From assembly GCA_017477205.1 (NCBI GenBank), contig JAFUXE010000031.1, positions 1 through 29,682 on the forward strand: a stretch of 29,682 bases of DNA, read 5' to 3'. Made by a program: the position numbers and the translations under genes. The DNA is from Alloprevotella sp. GTDB lineage: Bacteria > Bacteroidota > Bacteroidia > Bacteroidales > Bacteroidaceae. Below, piece by piece: positions 23,306-29,682 of the stretch (positions are counted from its first letter, which is position 1; every line of letters starts with the position of its first letter). Under the pieces are notes generated by a model that was not told the DNA's origin, ran no database searches, and saw only the letters and a list, made by a program, of their open reading frames with translations.

Positions 23306-24106
23306 TCACAGAACCATCAGGTCCTTTGCATTGAAGACGGGGCCTTCCTTGCATACGCAGAGGTTGCCGCGCCGCGTCTTCTCCACGCAGCAGAGGCAGG
23401 CGCCGAGGCCGCAGGCCATGAGGTTTTCCAGCGAGAGCTCGCAGGGAATGTTGCGTTGCAGGGCTTCGCGTGCCACCGCCCACATCATGGGTTTCGGGCC
23501 GCAGGCGGCGATGTGCGTCCACGCCTCCGCGAGCGCGGGATGGTGCGTCACGAACCCCCGCACCCCGGCGCTTCCGTCCTCCGTCGTGACGTACACTTCG
23601 CCGTAGCGTTCGAAGAGCCGGCGTTGCAGGATGTCCTCCTCCGAGCGTCCGCCGAGGAGGAACGCCACCTCTGCACCTTGCTGCCGCAGCGCGTGACCGT
23701 AGTAGAGTAGGGGAGCCGTTCCCACGCCGCCGCCCACGAGCAGGACGCGCGGTTTCCGGCGTAGCTCTTCCTCCGTGAACGCGTGGAAGCCGTGCCCCAG
23801 GGGATAGACGCAATCCAGCGTGTCGCCCGCCCGCAGACGTCCCAGGGCGCGTGTGCCCTCGCCGATGCAGTGGACCAGCAGCCAGAGCTCGTTCCGCTCC
23901 TCGTCGCAGAAGTTCACGGAGATGGGGCGCCGGAGGAAAGCCTTCTGAACACCTTCGGCAAGCACCTCCACGAACTGTCCCGGCTGCACGGGGGGCAAGG
24001 TGCCCTTGGCGGGCGTCAGGCGGAGGAGGATGTGGTCTTTGGGGAGCACTTCTGCGGCTGCGACCCGCAGGCGTTCCTGGTGGGGATGGTGGGGATGATG
24101 GGGCAT
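23306..24106 (-). CDS. pyrK: Dihydroorotate dehydrogenase B, electron transfer subunit
   Basis: This 266-residue FAD and 2Fe-2S protein passes electrons from PyrD to NAD. Visible are the flavin-binding RRPISVNF (about residues 56-63), the nucleotide-binding loop LLVGGGVGTAPLL, and the C-terminal cluster motif CGLGACLCCV with a further Cys. The ATG at 24106 (MPHHPHHPHQ) gives the normal family length; an upstream in-frame ATG at 24232 would overlap the divergent cutC gene and promoter. The final residues lie on the edge of the heptamer repeats. Confidence 0.94.
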   Translation of the reverse strand: MPHHPHHPHQERLRVAAAEVLPKDHILLRLTPAKGTLPPVQPGQFVEVLAEGVQKAFLRRPISVNFCDEERNELWLLVHCIGEGTRALGRLRAGDTLDCVYPLGHGFHAFTEEELRRKPRVLLVGGGVGTAPLLYYGHALRQQGAEVAFLLGGRSEEDILQRRLFERYGEVYVTTEDGSAGVRGFVTHHPALAEAWTHIAACGPKPMMWAVAREALQRNIPCELSLENLMACGLGACLCCVEKTRRGNLCVCKEGPVFNAKDLMVL

Positions 24107-24135
24107 GGTGGAAAGAATATCTTTTATTCGGCAGG

Positions 24136-24164
24136 CAAAGATACACATTATTTTTGTACTTTTG
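24136..24164. promoter_or_regulatory. Back-to-back -7 boxes for pyrK and cutC
   Basis: CAAAGATA (24136-24143) is TATCTTTG on the minus strand, for pyrK. TACTTTTG (24157-24164) reads on the plus strand, for cutC. Only 13 bp separate them, so each -33 region falls on or beside the other box and neither has a clean TTTG. The plus start near 24171 rules out the ATG at 24168 for cutC. Confidence 0.55.
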
Positions 24165-24215
24165 CCGATGAAACGCCAAGAAAGGCACGTTTCCCCATCG
24201 AAAAAAGCACGCGAA

Positions 24216-24980
24216 ATGACAAAGCAACACATTCAAACCCCTCTCCGCCCGCAACTCGAGGTATGCTGCGGCACGATAGGCAGCGTCCTTGCCGCCCGTG
24301 AGGGCGGCGCCGACCGTGTGGAGCTCTGCAGCGGCCTCGACGAAGGCGGCCTCACACCCTCGCTGGGCTTCATCCGCGCCTCCGTCGCGCAGCAGGGCAT
24401 CCGCACCCATGTTCTCATCCGTCCCCGTGGCGGCGACTTCCTCTATTCCGACGCCGAGCTGCGCCTCATGACGGAAGATGTCCGCGCGGCGCGCAAGGCC
24501 GGTGCCCACGGCGTGGTGGTCGGGGCGCTGACGGCTGACGGCTACGTCGATGTGGCGGCCATGCGGGCGATGGCAGAGGCGGCTGAGGGCATGAGCCTCA
24601 CGTTCCACCGCGCCTTCGACATGTGCCGCGACCCCGAGCGCGCCCTGGAGGAGCTCGTGGCCCTGGGCTTCGACCGCATCCTCACCAGCGGACAGGCGGC
24701 AACGGCCGAGGCGGGCATCCCCATGCTGCGCAACCTCGTGAGGCAGGCCTCCGGGCGCATCGGCATCATGGCCGGTTGCGGCGTCTCGCCCGACAATGCT
24801 GCCCGCATACTGCGCGAAACGGGCGCCGGGGAGATACATGCCTCCGCCCGTGCCCTCGTCAGGAGCCGGATGGCGTGGCGCCGGGAGGGTGTGAACATGG
24901 GTGCAGCGGGTGCCGACGAGTACGCTTTTCGCGAGACTTCGGCCGAAATCGTGCGACAGATACGTGCTGAAATAGGATAA
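24216..24980 (+). CDS. cutC: Copper homeostasis protein CutC family
   Basis: This encodes 254 residues, a TIM-barrel protein of the CutC family, linked genetically to copper tolerance although its reaction is uncertain. Signatures are LEVCCGTIGSVLAAREGGADRVELC at the start, HVLIRPRGGDFLYS, MSLTFHRAFDMCRD, RILTSGQAATAEAG, and IMAGCGVSPDNA, with GAGEIHASAR near the end. The ATG at 24216 is chosen over 24168 because the -7 box at 24157-24164 would put transcription start at or after 24168. It is divergent from pyrK, and its stop marks the end of the GC-rich core. Confidence 0.92.
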   Translation: MTKQHIQTPLRPQLEVCCGTIGSVLAAREGGADRVELCSGLDEGGLTPSLGFIRASVAQQGIRTHVLIRPRGGDFLYSDAELRLMTEDVRAARKAGAHGVVVGALTADGYVDVAAMRAMAEAAEGMSLTFHRAFDMCRDPERALEELVALGFDRILTSGQAATAEAGIPMLRNLVRQASGRIGIMAGCGVSPDNAARILRETGAGEIHASARALVRSRMAWRREGVNMGAAGADEYAFRETSAEIVRQIRAEIG

Positions 24981-25115
24981 ACTCTACAGTACTACTATTT
25001 TGGGCTCTGTTATAAAATTTTTCAGCGATTCATGCTTCCATTTTGCTTCCTTTTTGGTATTTTTGCACCAGATACCGCTTAAAATGCGGTTTCCGAAAAA
25101 GAATGTGTAATCACT

Positions 25116-25288
25116 AAACAGAAAATCCGATGGACAGATAAAATATAATAGAACATAAGACTGAACGTCCACTTTTGATTCTTGTCTTTCGATAATTGGG
25201 GAATTAAAGAAGACTGCAAGGACTGAAGTAGATAGTTCACGCCGTTCGGCGTGGGCATTTACTCATTTAAGATGATTAGGTTATCCCC
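25116..25288 (+). repeat. Left copy of ~170-bp direct repeat flanking the kinase/HIRAN cassette
   Basis: This matches 27139-27312 closely, through CATAAGACTGAACGTCCACT, ATAATTGGGGAATTAAA, GATAGTTCACGCC and GGCGTGGGCATTTACT, to TTAGGTTATC. It contains the hairpin CACGCC-GTTC-GGCGTG (25238-25253). The ~14 bp between TTTACT and TTAGGTTATC differ from the right copy, so the outer arm pairing seen there is lost here. The rest of the 24981-25450 gap is AT-rich and shows only ACCGC-TTAAAAT-GCGGT (about 25074-25090). Confidence 0.9.
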
Positions 25289-25423
25289 AATCCCTCTGAC
25301 AAATTTTCAAAATAAAGAATGCTTATACCTGTTTTTAAGGATTATTGTGGTGATAATTGCGGGTAGTTAGCCAATTTTTATTAAGATTTTTATGTGGATG
25401 ATACAACTCTAATAGGAATTATG

Positions 25424-25431
25424 TAATTTTG
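25424..25431 (+). promoter_or_regulatory. -7 box for the kinase/HIRAN operon
   Basis: TAATTTTG matches the Bacteroidetes -7 consensus and predicts a start near 25438, only about 13 nt before the ATG. No clear TTTG is present at -33. Confidence 0.45.
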
Positions 25432-25450
25432 TACCCAATTTTAATATAAT

Positions 25451-26449
25451 ATGGAATTTTACGATGTCTCGAGTTGGCTTGTGACCTCCGTTTCTTCAAC
25501 AAAAGGGACGAGAGACAAACTCGTGTTAGTAAAGCCTCAGACAGAAGATACATATTTCTTGAAATTCCCTATGGTGCGAGAAAAACGCGACTACACGCCC
25601 GAAAATTGGTCGGAGGTTCTTGCTTATGAAATAGGAAAGACTTTAGGCTTCAATGTCCTAAGATATGACCTTGCCGTACACAATGGGAGGGTTGGATGCA
25701 TTTCCAAGAATATGACGAAGCCTGGTAATAATGAGTCTTTGGTAGAAGGTCATTCTATTCTATCTGGATTTGATTCCACATACGATCCGAGTAATAAGGA
25801 CACTTATAACCGATACACATTTGATTTTGTCTGCAAAGCACTGAAGGCTTTCGATGCAGAATTTTATGTAAAAGATTTCATCCGTACTCTCATTTTTGAT
25901 GCAATCATTGGGAATAGCGACCGCCATCAAAGTAATTGGGGACTCATTCAATCAATAGAACTGGTTGAAATAAAGCCGATTAAAAGGGGATTAAAATTGC
26001 CTTTCGGCAAAGCTAACAACGATGGTTTGCAGTTTACTCTCAAAATTGAAAGGAAGGCAGCGCCAATATACGATAGTGGGTGTTGCTTGGGACGTGAATT
26101 TGGAGAGGAACAGTTGCAACAGCATCTAGATATCCAGAGTAAGTTTGACAAATATATCCGAAACGGTGTATCAGAACTTCGGACAGCTGAGACAGAGAAG
26201 AAGCCATCTCATGAAGAACTGTTGCGTTTCATTAAGAGTACAGATGATGGCAGATGGGAAACATTTGTAAACGTAGAAATCAATAGAGTAATACATGCGT
26301 ATAATCCAAAAGCAATTAACGAGCAGATTTTAAATATTGATAAAAATCTGCCAGACCAACACAAGGAGAAGTATGGCATGACATTAGCCCGTAAAGAGTT
26401 TGTCTTCCGGGTGATTGATACAAGAATTAACAACTTAAAAAACATATAA
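25451..26449 (+). CDS. HipA/CtkA-like protein kinase core
   Basis: This encodes 332 residues. It looks like the kinase part of a HipA-family Ser/Thr kinase: YFLKFP (Lys38) as the ATP-binding lysine, EVLAYE with Glu60 as a candidate salt-bridge residue, the catalytic loop GNSDRHQSNWG (154-164, Asp157 and Asn162), and YDSG (207-210) as the metal-binding DFG equivalent. All key residues are present, so it is probably active. The usual N-terminal subdomain of HipA is missing. The next gene starts 2 bp after its stop. No HipB-type repressor is seen. Family knowledge makes toxin, defence or effector-like kinase roles possible; the target is unknown. The gene is AT-rich like its cassette. Confidence 0.82.
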   Translation: MEFYDVSSWLVTSVSSTKGTRDKLVLVKPQTEDTYFLKFPMVREKRDYTPENWSEVLAYEIGKTLGFNVLRYDLAVHNGRVGCISKNMTKPGNNESLVEGHSILSGFDSTYDPSNKDTYNRYTFDFVCKALKAFDAEFYVKDFIRTLIFDAIIGNSDRHQSNWGLIQSIELVEIKPIKRGLKLPFGKANNDGLQFTLKIERKAAPIYDSGCCLGREFGEEQLQQHLDIQSKFDKYIRNGVSELRTAETEKKPSHEELLRFIKSTDDGRWETFVNVEINRVIHAYNPKAINEQILNIDKNLPDQHKEKYGMTLARKEFVFRVIDTRINNLKNI

Positions 26450-26451
26450 CT

Positions 26452-27120
26452 ATGCGTCCACATATAAAAAACATCACATTAGTCTGGCGATCTGGCAAAA
26501 GCCACAGCAGAATACCCGTGGCGATAGTCAAGTCTAACGTCTTTGGAACTACTTTCAAGTATCTCAAAGATGGAGTGGAACAAGCAAAAAAAGAAGGTTT
26601 TGTTTGTTTTCCGGATTTTCCTGACACGATGGAAATTCATAGCGTAAATGTATTGAAAGTATTGTCGCTTCGCATTAACGACAGCGAACGAAGTGACATA
26701 CAGGACTATTATAAATTCTGGGAAGTACCCAAGGCCGCTCAACAGGACACATACCGTCTTCTCGCCTATACACAAGGAATACTCCCAACAGATAACTTTG
26801 AATTCCTTGCAGAATATTATGGTGTAAAAGGAATCAGATTTGTGTCTGAACTGACAGGCTTATCAGAAAATAAGTTGGAAAACGACTGCATTTGCGAGGG
26901 TGACGAGCTAGAGTGGAAGTTGGAGCCAGAAAACATATATGATTCAATGGCTGTTGCATTGTTTAAGAATGGTCAGATGTTAGGACATATGAAGAGAGTT
27001 CATTCTCGCGTGTTCTATTTGCCATGTAGCAATTTACTCAAAGTCAAGGTAAAGAAGATAGAGCATAACGGGCATATATCTCGGGCTCTTATATTAATAT
27101 ATAATAGTATGGATAAATAG
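26452..27120 (+). CDS. HIRAN-domain protein with HipA-N/HipS-like N-terminus
   Basis: This encodes 222 residues. Residues ~126-215 are a HIRAN domain (LEPENIYDSMAVALFKNGQMLGHM is characteristic), a fold that binds DNA ends in HLTF-type proteins. Residues 1-~120 show a pattern resembling the N-subdomain of HipA or the separate HipS protein: VWRSGKSHSRIPVAIV, FKYL, FPDFPD, SLRINDSERSD. The similarity is weak and by eye. The tight pairing with a kinase that lacks exactly this part suggests a complex, and perhaps an antitoxin or control role. No catalytic motif is visible. Confidence 0.72.
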   Translation: MRPHIKNITLVWRSGKSHSRIPVAIVKSNVFGTTFKYLKDGVEQAKKEGFVCFPDFPDTMEIHSVNVLKVLSLRINDSERSDIQDYYKFWEVPKAAQQDTYRLLAYTQGILPTDNFEFLAEYYGVKGIRFVSELTGLSENKLENDCICEGDELEWKLEPENIYDSMAVALFKNGQMLGHMKRVHSRVFYLPCSNLLKVKVKKIEHNGHISRALILIYNSMDK

Positions 27121-27138
27121 AATAACCAGGTTTGACAA

Positions 27139-27312
27139 AAACAGAAAATCCAACGGAAAGATAAAGATATAAGGACATAAGACTGAACGTCCACTTTTGA
27201 TTCTTGTTTCTGATAATTGGGGAATTAAAAGAAACTGCAAGAACTGAAGTAGATAGTTCACGCCGCTTGGCGTGGGCATTTACTTCAGTTCTTGCAGTTT
27301 AGGTTATCTCCC
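27139..27312 (+). repeat. Right copy of the ~170-bp direct repeat
   Basis: This is the direct repeat of 25116-25288, beginning 19 bp after the HIRAN gene stop. Together the copies bound a ~2.02-kb unit holding only the two cassette genes. From 27313 to 27423 there is no gene; only short palindromic patches such as CGAGAAACTCG are seen. Confidence 0.9.
27232..27300. repeat. Nested hairpin with 20-bp perfect arms
   Basis: AAACTGCAAGAACTGAAGTA (27232-27251) is the exact inverse complement of TACTTCAGTTCTTGCAGTTT (27281-27300). In the 29-nt loop sits a second hairpin, CACGCC-GCTT-GGCGTG (27259-27274). This could act as a terminator-like structure, or as a folded single-strand recombination site. 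Confidence 0.9.
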
Positions 27313-27423
27313 GCTCGGCATCCCGAAGGGTGACGCATGCCATAGCAAGAATACCTCAGAAATGTAAACGAAGTAGATTGCTCACGTTTTTAATCCCCAA
27401 CTATGAACGAGAAACTCGTTCCA

Positions 27424-28048
27424 TTATTGTTTACGAGTCTCATTTGGGTCTATTGTCAATGGCTCTGCATTGGAGTTGTAATAAAGTTCTGGATCATAAG
27501 AAACAATGAAGAGATGCTCCAATATCCGGCAGACATATCCATTGACACACCAAGTTTTTGTTTGTATCTCGCTGCCAAATGGTCATATACCTTGCTGTAC
27601 AATTTCTGCATCTTTTCAGCACTCATCTTAGTTCTCTGTGGGGGTACTTCCATGTCCTTCAATTGATAGCGTATCAAGATGTGCAGCCCATCGTCAGAAA
27701 GCGACCTTGAAGTCATCCCCACATGCTTGTCACCCTGTAGCAAGCTCATAGCTTCTCTAAGTTTTTTTTATCATCTATATGGTCAATATCCAAGAAACAC
27801 AAGTCCATCAATCCCATAACGTCCTGCCTGGCTTTTCCGCCATACAAGATAGCACAGGGACAAAAAGCAGGGAAGCGAGTAATCTTCATCTTCTTAGCCT
27901 TATCCCTTTTACCCCATCCCAGATAATCTCTGTATATCTGGGTTCTTTGGGAAAGTGCTTGACTAAAACTCATCATATAGGCAATCTTGTCAAGTTCCGT
28001 TTCCTGAGGCTTGACTGCTACAACATTATAGAAAATACTCACTCTCAT
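27424..28048 (-). pseudogene. Decayed VirE_N (BT4734-like) domain gene
   Basis: The first 100 codons from ATG 28048 (RVSIFYNVVAVKP... FLDIDHIDD) match the N-terminal VirE_N domain common on Bacteroidetes mobile elements. The frame is then lost at an A8 tract (minus strand, near 27760) and continues in another frame as QGDKHVGMTSRSLSDDGLHI. Around 27520 it is lost again, and the conserved SYDPELYYNSNAEPLTI reappears in a third frame before TAA at 27424. At least two frameshifts and the loss of everything downstream make it a pseudogene. The helicase or primase part normally following this domain is absent. Confidence 0.8.
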
Positions 28049-28186
28049 AGTCTGCCATTCTTGTTTAGTCAGATGCCATTTGTGGCAGAAAGGACAACAA
28101 TATAACCCTCACTCCTGACATGCTCCACTACGGACACGCCTTGTATGTTCATACACCCTGAACAAGGAAGTGGACGACATCAAATG

Positions 28187-28682
28187 ATCTACAAAGTAGA
28201 AATTTTGTATGTTCTTACACCCCGTTAACGGCATCCAGGACGACATAAACAATCTACAATAGTAGAAATTTTGTATGTTCTTACACCAAAATGCGCATCG
28301 GACGAAACACGGAACTCATCTACAATAGTAGAAATTTTGTATGTTCTTACACCAAGCATGACCTTCCAGAGTTCTATAAGGAATCTACAATAGTAGAAAT
28401 TTTGTATGTTCTTACACCGGCCCCCTTTCAAAAAAAATGTACAAACATATCTACAATAGTAGAAATTTTGTATGTTCTTACACCAGATATGTTAGGCTTT
28501 CTATGTGCCAAGTCATCTACAATAGTAGAAATTTTGTATGTTCTTACACCCGATTGCGGTAATATCACAGTTGTCCGCTCATCTACAATAGTAGAAATTT
28601 TGTATGTTCTTACACCCAAACGAATACCCATTTGCTTCAGCTTTTGATCTACAATAGTAGAAATTTTGTATGTTCTTACACC
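28187..28682 (-). CRISPR. Type V-A CRISPR array, 8 repeats, 7 spacers
   Basis: Seven identical 36-bp repeats start at 28252, 28318, 28383, 28449, 28515, 28581 and 28647. On the minus strand they end in AATTTCTACTATTGTAGAT, the Cas12a crRNA handle with its TCTAC/GTAGA stem. An eighth copy at 28187-28221 has lost one base within the handle (35 bp), and TTGTATGTTCATACACC at 28141-28157 is a remnant of a ninth, with a 29-bp possible spacer (28158-28186) between. Spacers are 29-30 bp. Decay at the left end means the leader-proximal end is on the right, next to cas12a, with only 32 bp between. Transcription would therefore come through cas12a or from inside it. Confidence 0.97.
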
Positions 28683-28714
28683 ATACGCTTGCAAAATTAG
28701 TGATTAATAATGAT

Positions 28715-29419
28715 TTAACCAAATATTCGTGAGAGATTTAACCCCTTATACGGCTTTTCTACCACAAATTGGAGCCATTTTTCGTTTTCAATATTCTTTG
28801 TTTGGGGATTCATAAGTAGGTAGAGCCCTTTCAACGCAATATGATATGCGCCGTTGGCATCTGCATCTACAGGGAACTTAGATACCCAATTCCCATTTGC
28901 ATCTCGTCCCTTGTTGGCTTCATTCGCACTACAGAAATGCTCTCCATTGACTGTAACAGGCGACAGAATGTAGTCCTCTTCTGTTGCAGCATTGCTGTTT
29001 CGCATTTGGAGGGTCTTTTGGAAAGCGTAGAATAAGATGCCGTAAAAAGAGTGTCTTTCCCCATCAAGCACAATCATCGTATTAGAATCGATCGTCGACA
29101 ACAATGCTTTAATATCAGTTCCTTCTTTCAAAGATATTCCTTTACCTTCAAATGCCTTGACGATTTGCTGTGTGGGATAATAGTCTTTCATCGCCTTGTG
29201 TCCCTTTTCATATAGTTGCATAATGATTCGCTTGCCATAGGTGCCAACCGTCCACACGTTCTGATAGTCTGTCTGATAGGTTTTGAACTTACGATAGTCG
29301 AAATCAAATTCTATTTCTCCATTCTTCATTTCAATGCGTTCCATCTTCATAAAGAAGTCTTTGCGCTTCTTGGCATTGGTAATGTCGTTGAAGTTGAAGT
29401 GATTGACAAAGCCAGAACA
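28715..29419 (-). pseudogene. cas12a: Cas12a (Cpf1) C-terminal fragment, 5' part cut off
   Basis: The 234-residue open frame matches the last part of Cas12a. SGFVNHF near the start corresponds to the conserved TxGFVN region, LQMRNS holds the Nuc-domain catalytic arginine, DYILSPV follows, and DADANGAYHIALKG carries the last RuvC aspartate. The other RuvC residues, the whole recognition lobe and the crRNA-processing region are absent. The frame hits TAG at 29420-29422, immediately before an insertion-sequence-like end. From the first ATG (29350) 211 residues could still be made, but they could not be an active nuclease. Whether the 5' part survives beyond the right edge cannot be seen. No cas1, cas2 or cas4 is in the window. 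Confidence 0.93.
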
Positions 29420-29423
29420 CTAC

Positions 29424-29548
29424 TGTCCCGTTAAAGTGGACTAATCGTTCTTTGAAATCACTGAAATAAAGTCTTTTACGATCAGTTTTGAGAGTCAACG
29501 GACTTGAATTTGCACCTTTGCAGCCTTTTAATGACTGCTTATCATTAG
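29424..29548. mobile_element. Insertion-sequence-like end A (125 bp)
   Basis: It begins TGTCCCGTTAAAGTGGACTA exactly where Cas12a homology ends. It contains TTCTTTGAAATCACTGAAATAAAG and, near its end, TTTTG (29486-29490) and CACCTTTG (29513-29520), which look like a plus-strand promoter for a transposase. It has no ORF. The family is not identified. It is called mobile from its position and its similarity to end B. Confidence 0.6.
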
Positions 29549-29682
29549 TGTCCCGTTAAAATTGGGACGAGTTAAATATTAATCAAACAACCCCGGAATA
29601 AGGGGACCAGATTGCTCTTTGACATCATTGGAATAAGTCTTATCGAATAGTTCTCTGAGCGGTGTCTTGTCCGTGAGTGATA
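29549..29682. mobile_element. Insertion-sequence-like end B (continues past window)
   Basis: It starts with the same 12 bp, TGTCCCGTTAAA, as end A and shows a related internal stretch (TTGCTCTTTGACATCATTGG against the CGTTCTTTGAAATCACTG of A). GTCCC-GTTAAAATT-GGGAC can form a small terminal hairpin. The rest of the element would lie to the right of the window. Confidence 0.6.

Noticed and set aside
25116..27312. Integron-type gene cassette with attC sites
   Set aside because: No GTTRRRY/RYYYAAC core pairs are found at the hairpin ends and no integrase is present; the folded-site idea is kept only as a general hypothesis.
27750..27775. Programmed frameshift or transcriptional slippage at the A8 tract in the VirE_N gene
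   Set aside because: At least one more frameshift and a truncation follow, so general decay is the simpler reading.
28225..28694. ORFs in both directions across the CRISPR array (repeated VRTYKISTIVD peptides)
   Set aside because: They are only translations of the CRISPR repeats and spacers.

Overview
The window looks like a chromosomal segment of a fairly GC-rich Bacteroidales bacterium, probably Prevotella-like. Three things support this: promoters of the Bacteroidetes type (a TTTG box at -33 and TAnnTTTG at -7), gene blocks typical of the order (sigma-54 regulator, lptE, small TPR-like gene, secG; rplM-rpsI-rpsB-tsf; pyrK-pyrD), and a secreted fucosidase followed by a protein with a GEVED-like region and a short C-terminal tail resembling a secretion signal. 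The genus is an inference.

Layout. Positions 1-1714 hold the tail of a plus-strand gene and a J-domain-like protein of unknown function, in AT-richer DNA. Positions 1715-2886 have no convincing gene; they hold a long imperfect inverted repeat between facing promoter-like boxes, a second nested palindromic element and the aconitase terminator. Positions 2887-11176 are a citrate block. Aconitase reads leftward from a promoter back-to-back with that of a citrate lyase operon: citD, citE, citF, citX, a four-helix-bundle gene, and a citC-citG fusion. The three lyase subunits and all three maturation activities (acetylation, prosthetic-group synthesis and transfer) are present, but no citrate transporter. 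The four-helix-bundle gene and citC-citG share one reading frame and are separated by a single TAA inside a 9-bp repeat.

Positions 11227-14270 are the envelope/secretion operon: sigma-54 activator (with GAFTSA instead of GAFTGA), lptE, a TPR-like gene and secG, ending in a strong terminator. Positions 14365-18814 hold terminators, tandem repeats and a leftward pair of secreted proteins (a GEVED-like protein and a GH29 fucosidase). Positions 18954-22157 are the ribosomal protein/EF-Ts block, 22224-24106 dihydroorotate dehydrogenase (pyrD, pyrK), and 24216-24980 cutC.

After about 24985 the DNA becomes clearly AT-rich and looks acquired. It carries a two-gene module, a HipA-like kinase core and a HIRAN protein whose N-terminus may correspond to the HipA/HipS N-subdomain, between two ~170-bp direct repeats with hairpins. 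It is followed by a decayed VirE_N gene, a type V-A CRISPR array, the last ~234 residues of Cas12a, and two related insertion-sequence-like ends that cut the cas12a reading frame. The most unusual items are the HipA-like/HIRAN cassette with its hairpin repeats, the orphaned Cas12a array, and the one-stop-from-fusion arrangement in the citrate operon.
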